Assembly (NCBI GenBank): GCA_032622095.1 | Contig: CP136064.1 | Location: 44,722,989-44,786,988, forward strand | Direction: 5' to 3' | Length of the DNA stretch: 64,000 nucleotides | Source of the DNA: Siphonodentalium dalli | Lineage: Eukaryota; Mollusca; Scaphopoda; Gadilida; Siphonodentaliidae | In this document: positions 10,603 through 22,852 of the stretch, one piece after another | Numbering within the stretch: the first letter of the stretch is position 1 | Layout of the letters: each line of letters opens with the position of its first letter | The notes under the pieces: model-generated | What the model saw: only the letters and a program-made list of their open reading frames with translations | The model's database searches: none | Told to the model about the DNA's origin: nothing | Translations under genes and position numbers: made by a program

Positions 10603-13548
10603 TATCGTGAGGATCGGGTGAACATTATCCCCTCTGAGTACACGATCGGGTGAACATTATCCCCTCTGAGTACACGATCGGGTGAACATTATCCCCTCTG
10701 AGTACACGATCGGGTGAACATTATCCCCTCTGAGTACACGATCGGGTGAACATTATCCCCTCTGAGTACACGATCGGGTGAACATTATCCCCTCTGAGTA
10801 CACGATCGGGTGAACATTATCCCCTCTGAGTACACGATCGGGTGAACATTATCCCCTCTGAGTACACGATCGGGTGAACATTATCCCCTCTGAGTACACG
10901 ATCTGGTGAACATTATCCACTCTGAGTACACGATCGGGTGAACATTATCCCCTCTGAGTACACGATCGGGTGAACATTATCCCCTCTGAGTACACGATCG
11001 GGTGAACATTATCCCCTCTGAGTACACGATCGGGTGAACATTATCCCCTCTGAGTCCACGATCTGGTGAACATTATCCCCTCTGAGTCCACGATCGGGTG
11101 AACATTATCCCCTCTGAGTACACGATCGGGTGAACATTATCCCCTCTGAGTACACGATCGGGTGAACATTATCCCCTCTGAGTACACGATCGGGCGACCA
11201 TTATCCCCTCTGAGTCCACGATCGGGTGAACATTATCCCCTCTGAGTACACGATCGGGTGAACATTATCCCCTCTGAGTACACGATCGGGTGAACATTAT
11301 CCCCTCTGAGTACACGATCGGGTGAACATTATCCCCTCTGAGTACACGATCGGGTGAACATTATCCCCTCTGAGTACACGATCGGGTGAACATTATCCCC
11401 TCTGAGTACACGATCGGGTGAACATTATCCCCTCTGAGTACACGATCGGGTGAACATTATCCCCTCTGAGTCCACGATCGGGCGAACATTATCCCCTCTG
11501 AGTACACGATCGGGCGAACATTATCCCCTCTGAGTACACGATCGGGCGAACATTATCCCCTCTGAGTACACGATCGGGTGAACATTATCCCCTCTGAGTA
11601 CACGATCGGGTGAACATTATCCCCTCTGAGTACACGATCGGTGAACATTATCCCCTCTGAGTACACGATCGGGTGAACATTATCCCCTCTGAGTACACGA
11701 TCGGGTGAACATTATCCCCTCTGAGTCCACGATCTGGTGAACATTATCCCCTCTGAGTCCACGATCGGGTGAACATTATCCCCTCTGAGTACACGATCGG
11801 GCGAACATTATCCCCTCTGAGTCCACGATCTGGTGAACATTATCCCCTCTGAGTACACGATCGGGTGAACATTATCCCCTCTGAGTACACGATCGGGTGA
11901 ACATTATCCCCTCTGAGTACACGATCGGGTGAACATTATCCCCTCTGAGTACACGATCGGGCGAACATTATCCCCTCTGAGTAAACGATCGGGCGAACAT
12001 TATCCCCTCTGAGTACACGATCGGGTGAACATTATCCCCTCTGAGTACACGATCGGGTGAACATTATCCCCTCTGAGTACACGATCGGGTGAACATTATC
12101 CCCTCTGAGTACACGATCGGGCGAACATTATCCCCTCTGAGTACACGATCGGGCGAACATTATCCCCTCTGGGTACACGATCGGGCGAACATTATCCCCT
12201 CTGAGTACACGATCGGGTGAACATTATCCCCTCTGGGTACACGATCGGGTGAACATTATCCCCTCTGAGTACACGATCGGGTGAACATTATCCCCTCTGA
12301 GTACACGATCGGGTGAACATTATCCCCTCTGAGTCCACGATCTGGTGAACATTATCCCCTCTGAGTCCACGATCTGGTGAACATTATCCCCTCTGAGTAC
12401 ACGATCGGGTGAACATTATCCCCTCTGAGTACACGATCGGGTGAACATTATCCCCTCTGAGTACACGATCGGGTGAACATTATCCCCTCTGAGTACACGA
12501 TCGGGTGAACATTATCCCCTCTGAGTCCACGATCTGGTGAACATTATCCCCTCTGAGTCCACGATCTGGTGAACATTATCCCCTCTGAGTACACGATCTG
12601 GTGAACATTATCCCCTCTGAGTCCACGATCTGGTGAACATTATCCCCTCTGAGTACACGATCGGGTGAACATTATCCCCTCTGAGTACACGATCGGGTGA
12701 ACATTATCCCCTCTGAGTACACGATCGGGTGAACATTATCCCCTCTGAGTCCACGATCGGGTGAACATTATCCCCTCTGAGTACACGATCGGGTGAACAT
12801 TATCCCCTCTGAGTACACGATCGGGTGAACATTATCCCCTCTGAGTACACGATCGGGTGAACATTATCCCCTCTGAGTACACGATCGGGTGAACATTATC
12901 CCCATCTGAGTCCACGATCGGGTGAACATTATCCCCTCTGAGTCCACGATCTGGTGAACATTATCCCCTCTGAGTACACGATCGGGTGAACATTATCCCC
13001 TCTGAGTACACGATCGGGTGAACATTATCCCCTCTGAGTACACGATCGGGTGAACATTATCCCCTCTGAGTACACGATCGGGTGAACATTATCCCCTCTG
13101 AGTACACGATCGGTGAACATTATCCCCTCTGAGTACACGATCGGGTGAACATTATCCCCTCTGAGTACACGATCGGGTGAACATTATCCCCTCTGAGTAC
13201 ACGATCGGTGAACATTATCCCCTCTGAGTACACGATCGGGTGAACATTATCCCCTCTGAGTACACGATCGGGTGAACATTATCCCCTCTGAGTACACGAT
13301 CGGGTGAACATTATCCCCTCTGAGTACACGATCGGGTGAACATTATCCCCTCCGAGTACACGATCGGGTGAACATTATCCCCTCCGAGTACACGATCGGG
13401 TGAACATTATCCCCTCTGAGTACACGATCGGGTGAACATTATCCCCTCTGAGTACACGATCGGGTGAACATTATCCCCTCCGAGTACACGATCGGGTGAA
13501 CATTATCCCCTCTGAGTACACGATCGGGTGAACATTATCCCCTCCGAG
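10603..13548. repeat. 32-bp minisatellite array, about 92 copies
   Basis: A head-to-tail array of a 32-bp unit (two consecutive units start at 10681 and 10713). Each unit contains CGATCGGGTGAACATTATCC and CCTCTGAGTACA; CGATCG is itself palindromic. Homogeneity is very high. Recurrent variants are CTGG for CGGG linked to GAGTCCACG, GGGCGAAC for GGGTGAAC, CCGAGTAC near the right end, and a few 31-bp units lacking one G. The linked CTGG/TCCACG variants occur in clusters, suggesting local amplification of blocks. There are no unique spacers, so it is not a CRISPR array. 32 is not a multiple of three and no frame stays open. Confidence 0.98.
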
Positions 13549-14030
13549 TCCGCATACATCCATGTAGTGTTAATTGTTCGGATGAGATCAGTCAACATCA
13601 TTTACACCTCCGCCCAATTGAACTGATTGTGTACAACAATTGGAATTTACGAAGCAGAAGGGACGGATTTGGCATCTCATGCAATATACCCAACCAATTA
13701 TGGATTCGGCCCTCAGGATAAACCTGTGGCATATTGTACCATGACCCCCCCCCCCTATATGTGATCAGGCCACTCATACGCAAGGGACATGGCTACGCCC
13801 CTGGAGTGCAGACAAGAGACACGCGACACATCATGCCGATCGACTACAAACATACTTACCTCACTTGAATACAAACGATTTGCTGTCGTCTGATATATTG
13901 GTGAGTTATATGATTCAACAGTTACTTCGATAAATAGAGCAGCAATGGAAACAATCCCAACCAAGTCATTCAAATGTCATATGAAACCCTTTATGAATGC
14001 CACGCTCAGTGCGGTGCTCCGTGAGATAAC
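13549..14030. other. No feature recognised
   Basis: Unique-looking sequence right of the satellite, with an 11-base C run near 13746. No gene is supported. Confidence 0.4.
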
Positions 14031-14031
14031 T

Positions 14032-14457
14032 ACAGTAATAGAGACCTTTTGCAAAATCACGATTACGATTACGGATATGGACAATAACCTGCCAGTATAC
14101 GCCCATGTACGGCCAAAAAATCGATCTTTAGTTCTCACTTGAGACGAATTATACACCACTCAGTTAAATTATGTGCAGATGTGTCAAGGGTGTGCCACCG
14201 GTCCTGCTTTGAGACGCTCTAATAGTATCCGTGTGCATCCGTGTGTGAATAACACGGATAAGAACATGGAATCTGAAAGAGACACACATTACTTTTTCTG
14301 TCAAATATATGCTTGTGTAACTGAATGTAGTGTGGCATAATTATGCCGTCTCACCAACTAACCATCGTATGTAAGTTGTAATGGTGTCCAACTTACTGGG
14401 GCAATATATCCTACCCGTAATCGTAATAGTGATACTGATTTTGCGAAAGGTTTCTAA
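14032..14457. repeat. Imperfect inverted repeat pair
   Basis: A segment at 14032-14097, with CTTTTGCAAAATC and ACGATTACGATTACGG, recurs inverted at about 14400-14457 (CCCGTAATCGTAATAG, then GATTTTGCGAAAGG). The arms are about 60 bp with indels and the loop is about 300 bp. This may be the remains of an inverted-repeat transposon. Confidence 0.45.
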
Positions 14458-15070
14458 TACCAGAACCAATTTGATTGAGCATTGTCGCCCAGCGGATCTC
14501 AGAAACGCAGTGTACATGCATGACATACAAACGGACTGTGCACATGTGATTTCCGAAGAGAATATTGCAAGCGCTCACAAACTTTCTTGATGATTGCATG
14601 AATTAGATAGAAACATCGACAGAAGTAGATCAAGCTTCATTCTTCAGACTCCCCAAAGCAAAACACAAGCGTTTAGATACTCAGTCACAATCATATTTTG
14701 CATCGAAGGTCGAGATAGAGATGGTCACGAAATTTCGAATGAATGAATATTATGACTATTATGAGTCAGTTTATTCATTACCAATAAATAATATATCATT
14801 TCAATCAAGATCATTATTCTAGGGACAGCTTTCCGTCATGATCACGTAAAAAATATTTGTGAACTTTTTGGGCTGTCCGGTCTCCAGATCAGAAAAATTG
14901 TCCGAATACAAAACTATTAGCACAAAGTTTCCGGAAATGATTCTCTGAATTAAGATTTTTTTTTGGAGGCGAACAACTAGCTGAATCGTCGCTCACCTAT
15001 TTTCAAAAATGCTTGAATCACGCAAAACTACTAACGCATTATATTTCTCATGCGCTCTGAAACCAAAAGT
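14458..15070. other. No feature recognised
   Basis: AT-rich sequence. A TTTATTCATTACCAATAAAT motif at about 14770 faintly resembles the LINE tails elsewhere in the window. Nothing else stands out. Confidence 0.35.
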
Positions 15071-15485
15071 CATTTGACAGTTACAGGGCAATAACTCTAC
15101 TCCCACCAGTTCTATACAAATTGTTTGAACGGATTACTGGTATACTATCACGTTTGAAACCAAACTATTCACACATACTATTGCGGTTCACCCCCTGCAG
15201 AAATGGTTCCAGCAGAATACCAGCAACGTCTTATTTTGTGAAAGAATGTTCACTTATCTACTACGGATAACAATCAAAATGGACTGATGTACTATAGGGA
15301 ACCCGGCATGGGTCGGAACCCGGCATGGGGCGGAACCATCTCGCCGATTTTTTACAACTTTCACATTGACCAGTTACTGTGTGATCATGAGTTGGCGGCA
15401 CGCGATCTGAAAATCGGTGGAAAGCATTTATGTTCACCAACAAATGCTGGTGATACGTTGTTAATGTCATTAACTCCAACCAGGT
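15071..15485 (+). mobile_element. Degraded non-LTR reverse transcriptase fragment
   Basis: The first frame reads YRAITLLPPVLYKLFERITG (RT fingers region; compare [14 protein letters not shown] in the LINE at 54300). After decay the later frame reads TISPIFYNFHIDQLLCDHE, LKIGGKHLC and NAGDTLLMSLTP. NAGD (15443-15454) occupies the position of the catalytic YADD, so two of its four residues are changed. The spacing between blocks is shortened, so internal deletions are present. It is a different LINE lineage from the minus-strand copies. Confidence 0.7.
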
Positions 15486-15504
15486 GACAATCACAATTTG
15501 ATGT

Positions 15505-15700
15505 TCATATATAGTCTGGTCGATAAAAGGTTTGACCTACAACAAATTTGCACTAAGTTGGTTCTCATTCCATTTTGAAGAGGAATATATTCTCTAAAAC
15601 ATATCCAAAATCTCCTAAACTCCGCTTTGAGCAAATATTTTTAAAGTTATTATAGATATTTTTATAAATATGCCCATTTTCCGGCCTTGGGAAGTAGGGT
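15505..15700 (+). repeat. Arm fragment of the large inverted-arm repeat family
   Basis: It begins AGTCTGGTCGATAAAAGGTT and continues with ACTAAGTTGGTTCT, CATTTTGAAGAGGAATATAT and CTCCGCTTTGAGCA. These words occur in the same order at the outer end of the arms at 56661 and 62121. It is therefore a third, solitary copy of that arm and supports the outer end of the repeat being near TCTGGTCGATAAA. Confidence 0.65.
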
Positions 15701-17008
15701 TTTCTACAATATCCATCATCGGCGACACCAGAACGCCTTAATCCTCCAGCCATTATTTACCAGTTTGTGTGAAATTAGGATACGCCGCGGGGAGCGAATA
15801 GTGTGACAGGGACAGAAATTAATACAATCGCGGCAATGAAATGGCTATCAAAATGGCCGCAACTCCAAGCCATGCTAACATGAAAGCAATATATTTGATA
15901 ACCACCGCGAAGTGAAAATACGTATTGGTAATTTAAAAGTCTGTCGTTAAATATCTTTAAATGTACACATATTATATATCCATTTGAAGGATTTATCAGT
16001 CATATCAACCCAAGTCAAGTTCGGGTTTTCTGCTTATCCAACATCGAACTGTCGGGCCAACATGTACTAATGTTGGGCATGCAACACACGAAGTAATGTT
16101 TCCCCACACAGCGCGTGGTAATTTCATTTGGATTGATGATTAATTATTGAATATAACGAAGAACTGAAGTGCACACCCTTGTGGTGTGAATACTAGTTAC
16201 ATTTCCGGAATTTTCAACACTCTCCGTGATAATAAAGCATACACGTATGTCGTAATTCTGATAAAAACTGTAAAGAAAAACTCACCTCTTCAATTGATCA
16301 GCACCCCATCTCACCAGATCGACGAGACGGTATATCGTAATTTTCATGCTCAAATGTCTTCAGTCGGCAATTTACAACGGGCAAATTGCCACCCACATAA
16401 TTGGGATAAATATCAGGCCCTGAGCGCTTAAAGCAATTATTTCTGCCTTGACCATTCACTCCATGTTACTATTTATGGTTTTGTGTGCAGCAGATATGTG
16501 TAACATTAAGGAGACGGGGCAAACGCTGTGTTGAGATTGCAGAAAACGTAGTACGATTAGAGTATATGTGGCCTCAGTGAATATAAGCACATATAGTTCC
16601 CAGGTAAAAAGACACGTGGTCTCTGCCACAGAGTATGTAGGCAATTTTGGTTAAGTTGAGAATTTATTGAAGATGGTCTATGGTTCTCCTTTATACTTTG
16701 TTAGAGCACAATCCCATTGTTGCAATCGTTCCCTGATTTTTGGTAAAGTACACCAATTCCCAAGGCTGGCGAAGGAATAGTTCAATGATTATCCCATTGT
16801 TAGATACCCGCAACTCATAACAAACAAATCGCACGAGCGCTTCAAAGTGGGAACAGTCCGTGTTGTTTCGGACATATCTATTCACTTCAGTTCATATTAA
16901 TCACGTTTTTGGGCGTGGCTAACCGGCTATTGTGTCCAATCGCGGCCAGCGCACGGCACATTTCCAGTTTATTGCATTATGTGTGATCAATTGTGCTCTA
17001 AGTCGGTC
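15701..17008. other. No feature recognised
   Basis: No supported gene. AAAATGGCCGC at about 15850 is a YY1-like word of the type discussed for 40440. The rest is AT-rich spacer. Confidence 0.35.
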
Positions 17009-17089
17009 AGAGCACGCGAATTGTTCTTTACGAGAATAAATCTCGTCTCCGGCTCGATTGATTCTGGTAAAGAACAATTCTTGTGCTCT
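17009..17089. repeat. Inverted repeat hairpin
   Basis: AGAGCACGCGAATTGTTCTT and GTAAAGAACAATTCTTGTGC form two 23-bp arms (17009-17031 and 17067-17089) with two mismatches and a 35-nt loop. It is non-coding, and its role is unknown. Confidence 0.7.
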
Positions 17090-17620
17090 AACCATTACAT
17101 AAATTGCGTTCATGGTATACCACCATGCGTTATTGTAATAAAAGCGAAATATTCGTGTTTCATCACTCGACCGGGGCAACTATGAGTACAATTTTAAGAC
17201 ACGGCCAACAGGATCAACACATTGTAGCCAGTACTCAATGAAAAGCTCTCACACTATTCTATAGTAGTGAATTTTGACAGATTGATAATGTAAATACAAA
17301 AATTAATGATGATGGCTCACATTCGCGAGACTGATCTGAGTACATATATTTCTGCTTCTAGAAAAAGGTCGCAGAATTAATAAATCCCATTTAACTGTTT
17401 AAATACACATATTAAAGATAAACAATACAGATAAAACTGCGTTATCTGTCTATTTAGGGCACCCAAAAAGTTCAGATTTAACCTTTTATGAGACACTGCT
17501 ATCACTTGCTCTCTCGCGATATACATTAGAGAGAAGTCAAAAGTATTCCCTATACTCTGAAATAATTCTTCCTCGCATAATTCGAGAACTTGTTCATTCT
17601 TATAGGACTAGCTATTAAGT
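17090..17620. other. No feature recognised
   Basis: AT-rich sequence without a supported feature. Confidence 0.35.
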
Positions 17621-17623
17621 TTT

Positions 17624-17930
17624 CAGAAATGGTAACGCCCTCAAGATCATATTATTAGCCATAAATATAAATTATAATAAAAAATATATTGGTTACATGA
17701 ATGCACCGCACCGCCTCAGAATTCCGTTAAAACAAGTAATCCTTCAAATTATTACAAAAAACTATATACGGCTTATTACTGCAGGTTTCTCATTCACCAC
17801 ATCAGAAAGTTTCTAAATGCGGATAAAACAAATAGGATGTATTGTGTTCCCGTCAAGAGTGCATGGCTCAGCCATTGTTCATATCTAAACATCGAAAGCA
17901 ATTAACGCGGTCATAATAGTAATCGGCATA
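17624..17930 (+). repeat. MD-family dispersed duplication, copy 1
   Basis: CAGAAATGGTAACGCCCTCA, CTTATTACTGCAGGTTTCTC and ATCGAAAGCAATTAACGCGG all recur in order at 62724-63120. The two copies are collinear with small indels. It is non-coding and no terminal structure is visible. Confidence 0.75.
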
Positions 17931-19093
17931 GTCAACAGAACTTTCACGAACTTGGACGATACATATATTTGTAAACAAGCATTGCAAATAATGTTATTGG
18001 GACGAAAAGTCGCAAGACTTGTTCCGTATTATGATGATGATGATGATGATTATTATTATGATATCATTGATAGAACAAACCACTATTATGATGATCGTGT
18101 CGTTATTTGTTTTAAAATACGTATCAATTGACATACACACACCCGTTCCCTAATTAAAATCAAAATATTTCGACAATTTTATGGACCTCCGCGAATTAGG
18201 GAACTCCGCAAATAGACCTCCGCAATTAGCGACCTACTGCGAATTGTCACAACCGGAAAAACCCATGATCTGTTTATAAAATGCCCAGCGAACCACAGCT
18301 TTCTAAAATATGTACCACAGCACAGTATACACCCGAGGAGTGTTAATAATTGACTTGAGGCAACTGATCATCCTCCGTAGTAGATGAGGTATGTACCCAG
18401 CAGGTAAGGAGCACATTATTCGTGTTGTCAAATACATGTCAGGTATGTACGCAGGCGGCGTAACTCCCGTGAGTTCGGTAAAGATTTCCAAGTATATTGT
18501 ATTACCTGTAGAGGGTTATACGGGACAGAACTAATCACTGATATCACTAATCACGATAAGTTTAAACTTGAACGAATTCACATATTTTGCCTAAAACGTA
18601 AACATTCAGGAATTGCATCTCCAAACCAACGCGGCCATATGTGATATATAGAGGGTTTGCTTGGTGTCCAATCACTCGGTTACTTCATAATAAAACGAAT
18701 GCTGTCTTTGTATCGCTCATTGTGCAACATGAGTAATGAATGACAATGCTACAACGCAACGTATCTATTATCGCACAGCTTAATCTTACTTCGCACAGGG
18801 GATTCATAAAAGTTGGTTCAGATCTTAATTATCTTGAGATTTGTCACTTGTATGCATGAATAATTCTCGACAGAAGCAAAAGTAACACCTTTGGAAGTCC
18901 ATGGTCAATAACGCAAGTATACCCAACTCTAGAAACAAATGGCAACACCGGTCTTGTATCATCACAAAGTCGATGACTTCCGTCTTTTCGCTACCGTCCA
19001 CATAAACCTACAATTGTCCTATCTTTGGAAAGCATGTCATAAATACCACGTGACACAACATATACTTTCTTGTTGTGCAACTGTTATGCATGT
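17931..19093. other. No feature recognised
   Basis: Includes a short GAT/TTA triplet run (about 18030-18060). Nothing else is supported. Confidence 0.35.
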
Positions 19094-19494
19094 TTAACCC
19101 TTTACCCAACAGAACGGCCATGTGCCAATGCATTCTCGTATATATGCGAGTCGACCATAGGTCGCCTCGCATATATAAGAGAATGCATTGGCTTAACACA
19201 TTAAAAATTATAAAATTGTTAAAGAATGTAAGAAAAAATGGTAAAAAGTGTTAAAAAAAAGATTTTTTTTAGGCCAATGCATTCTCTTATATATGCGAGG
19301 CGACCTATGGTCGACTCGCATATATAAGAGAATGCATTGGCACAGGGCATAACTGTAACTATCACAATGTGGTCAAGGAGCCGGTTCCAATGATATCCAT
19401 ATTTGTATGGTTCTATTGAGACAGACCGAAGATATTTTAGGCTGTTGCAGCTTTATTTGGCTGTTTTTGGCCGGTTTGTTGGGTAAAGGGTTAA
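19094..19494 (+). mobile_element. FB foldback TTAA element, copy 3
   Basis: TTAA at 19094-19097 and 19491-19494; termini CCCTTTACCCAACA and TTGGGTAAAGGG. Both hairpins are present, and one arm of the first carries CTCGTATATA instead of CTCTTATATA. Apart from single-base changes the rest is as in copy 1. Confidence 0.9.
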
Positions 19495-19585
19495 ATCGAT
19501 GAGGACGTTTCATGCCTAAGATGTGGACATCGTTATAAGGATGCGGTGAATGTTTTTCACGACTGTTCTATTCTAATGGACTCAA

Positions 19586-20036
19586 TTAAAGACGCATAAC
19601 CCGATTAAACGCCCCTCAATTACTATTTATTTGGATTTGGGGGTAAAAATATTTGATTCGAGTCGAGGAACCCACCTATCAAAGCTCAGAGTTATTAGAT
19701 ATCGATTTTTGAATTCTATTGTTTTTCACCATCAAGACTTGTCAGTGGCCCAGTAAAAAGTGGACGAGCCGACGGTCGCGGACCAAATTGCGGATGAAGA
19801 TGTATAACTCTAAAATCAAGAGGCTTTGTGTTGATAATAAGGCCACATTTCGTCGAACAACATGTTTATAAATAACACGTTTCTGGCAATGTTATACTAT
19901 TGTTGACCGCGGTTAACATTATTGTTAAATTTGGCAATTAATCGATGCTGATAGCTGAAGCGACATTTAAAAAAAATGTTGTTGGTGTTGGAATCTGATT
20001 TTATGGAGACCATCGAATCCGATTGAGTACCTTTAA
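19586..20036 (-). mobile_element. MA-family TTAA element, copy 2
   Basis: TTAA at 19586-19589 and 20033-20036. The left end AGACGCATAACCCG and the right end CGATTGAGTACCT match the MA termini in the opposite orientation to copy 1. Interior words such as TTTGATTCGAGTCGAGGAAC and ACCAAATTGCGGATGAAGAT are shared with the other copies. Confidence 0.75.
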
Positions 20037-21150
20037 TGACGTCTGGTATAGCTTACTCTCACAAATTATTCAAATACAATGTTATATGTGCATTGATAGG
20101 ATCCCTGCGGACAAACAAATGGTCATTTGTACTGGGTATATCCAACTGTCTCTCAATGACATCGCTGAAGATGTGGTGGAGATTGTCGTATTTTTTCTGA
20201 GAGAAGCCGCTCAAATATGGCACATATGGATGTTCCGGGATAATTGACATACTTTCACTGTATTGTTTCCCTTTAACTGTAATACATGTCTCTCTAACCG
20301 CTATTGCATGGATATATACCATCATGCATTCGTGCGCGCGTATATATATATGTATGTCCATGTTGTGGATTTATGTGGTTCTCTTGCTTCTATATGTGTC
20401 CATTTATATGTATGTTTTGCATTTCTTTGTGGTTCCATATATGTTTGTATATAATTGGTTGTTCATGAACTGTTTGTGGTGTTTGCAACGATATATAATA
20501 CACTGTGTTCCCACATATGTTACATATTTTAGTTCATTGCTACGTAATCAGACTCCTACCATGCATCATTAAAACGAAAATCGATAAGTGCGGTAACATG
20601 CAAGATCAGCAAACATCAATCATTGGGATAATATGGGCTGGATGACATATATAGGTGTACACAGCAAACGATAATTATACATGCATATGGCCTTGTTAAA
20701 CCACTAATACCCCGAAGGTAATCTATCAATTACCGATAAATTAATTATCATCCACATGTCGACTATGTATCTCATTGAAAAAGTACTCAGTAGTAAACAA
20801 CTAACACATGAAATGTATACGTGTTAAGATCACAGCGGTTTCTGGTTATCTAGTTTTCATTTCTGTTATTTCGCTAACGTGTGGATTATGTTATTCTTCA
20901 AATCAGTGGAATTTAATTAAGAGGTGTTTTAATGAGGGAGGATAATTATTGACAACGATGGGTAGACCGACCCCTTGCAAACTGGACTTTAAAAAGAAAC
21001 GGAAGCAATCGAAAGAGAGACAGAGACACTCGAAACAGAGGCATACTGAATTTTACAGACAGTTCTCCGATATATCGGTATATATATATTTATCCCCTGT
21101 TTAATATATTATATTACAGATGTGTACACGGCTATTGAATACTATAGTAT
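20037..21150. other. No feature recognised
   Basis: Short purine-pyrimidine and TATA runs near 20335-20360 and 21075. No gene or bounded repeat is supported. Confidence 0.35.
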
Positions 21151-21152
21151 AT

Positions 21153-21535
21153 TTAAGTAAGCCTAAAGACATATCATGAACCTGTCTCGATTCTGGACGC
21201 AACTACCGGCGATAAACAAACAAACGCGATTTCGCCACCGAGAGTCACTGCATTTAATTAATATATAAGAATGGTGGTGACCAAATTGCGGATGAAGATG
21301 GATAACTCCTAAATCAAGTGGCTTTTTTGTGTCAGATATTTGACAAAACGGCAAAATTTCATTGAACAAAATATTGATAAATAACAGGTTTTGTGCAGAT
21401 TTATACTATAGTTGACTGTAGCATTATTTTTGGGCAATTACTCGAGTCTGATAACTGAAACGGCATTTCAAAAAATATTGTTGTTTTTGGAATCTGATGG
21501 GATGGGGACCATCGAATCGGATTGAGTACCTTTAA
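21153..21535 (-). mobile_element. Chimeric TTAA element: MC-type end joined to MA-type end
   Basis: The left portion (TTAA at 21153, AAAGACATATCATGAACC, GGCGATAAAC, CATTTAATTAATATATA) matches the MC repeat at 28557. From about 21275 (GACCAAATTGCGGATGAAGA) to the end (CGGATTGAGTACCTTTAA, with TTAA at 21532-21535) it matches MA. It may be a recombinant element or a third subfamily. Confidence 0.55.
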
Positions 21536-22407
21536 ACGTCCACGATCAGATTTGATACCATACATGTATTAGTCAACATTTATTAAGTTAATTTTCAGCT
21601 ACCATGCAAGGTAAAGCAAACAAGACAATTATCAGCATTATTCATGTGGCACAGGCAACGCAAAAATCCACAACAGTAGATGTACACCAATTTCAATAAA
21701 TTCAAGGTAATAACAACGATCTAATATCGATAATATATAGAAAAATAAGTAATTTGAGTTGAATATGTATTTTTGGAAACATTCAGGTTATCTTAAAATA
21801 AAAGTTAATATAAATTTAATTAATGGCTCGAGCCATAAATTAAATTACGAATTCCCGTGCATGTACAAAAACGCAATCAAATTAACTGGCGGATAGTGGA
21901 TTGGGCAATCCGTGGCACACATCATCGTGTAACAAATTATGTTGATACGGGGCGTAAACTCAAGCCACTCACTGCCTATTAATTATACAATAACTTAATT
22001 GACTATATGGGACTAGTATGCATATAATATAACATTTATTTGATACATTTGCTTGAAAATTGAAGCTGTACAAAGATTACTCGACGACGATATTTCCATT
22101 TTCGCGTTCCGGCTAACCTGCCATCCGTAATATTACTTCGTACTCAACAGACTTTCATGTAATGGAAATATGGTTACCTTATTCTATATATAGAAACCAA
22201 CAACAAACTTTGAGTACAGTATCCCTTTGAGTAATACGTCGAAAAAGATCACACAAATTCACGACGAACTCTCTTTATTAAATACCACTTTTGCTGTGAC
22301 GGATTGTTTTCTATTGGTTGAGCGGTTGCTTGTTCTGAATCGAGCTAGGGTAAATTGTATGTCATCGCGAAATTTGGAGATGTAATATTCCTGACCGAAG
22401 TCCGGTT
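21536..22407. other. No feature recognised
   Basis: AT-rich spacer with a small palindrome (TTAATGGCTCGAGCCATAAA at about 21821). No gene is supported. Confidence 0.35.
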
Positions 22408-22807
22408 TTAACCCTTTACCCAACAGAACGGCCCTGTGCCAATGCATTCTCTTATATATGCGAGTCGACCATAGGTCGCCTCGCATATATAAGATAATGC
22501 ATTGGCTTAACACATTAAAAATTATAAAATTGTTAAAGAATGTAAGAAAAAATGGTAAAAAGTGTTAAAAAAAGATTTTTTTTAGGCCAATGCATTCTCT
22601 TATATATGCGAGGCGACCTATGGTCGACTCGCATATATAAGAGAATGCATTGGCACAGGGCATAACTGTAACTATAACAATGTGGTCAAGGAGCCGGTTC
22701 CAATGATATCCATATTTGTATGGTTCTATTGAGACAGACCGAAGATATTTTAGGCTGTTGAAGCTTTATTTGGCCGGTTTTGGCCGGTTTGTTGGGTAAA
22801 GGGTTAA
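22408..22807 (+). mobile_element. FB foldback TTAA element, copy 4
   Basis: TTAA at 22408-22411 and 22804-22807, with the standard termini and two hairpins. The first hairpin has one mutated base (AAGATAATGC). Confidence 0.9.
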
Positions 22808-22852
22808 CATCCTGTATATTTCTCCTCGACTGGAGCGTTTACACGATTCGTG

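Noticed and set aside
10603-13548. CRISPR-like regular array
   Set aside because: Units are contiguous 32-bp repeats with no unique spacers, and the genome is that of an animal.
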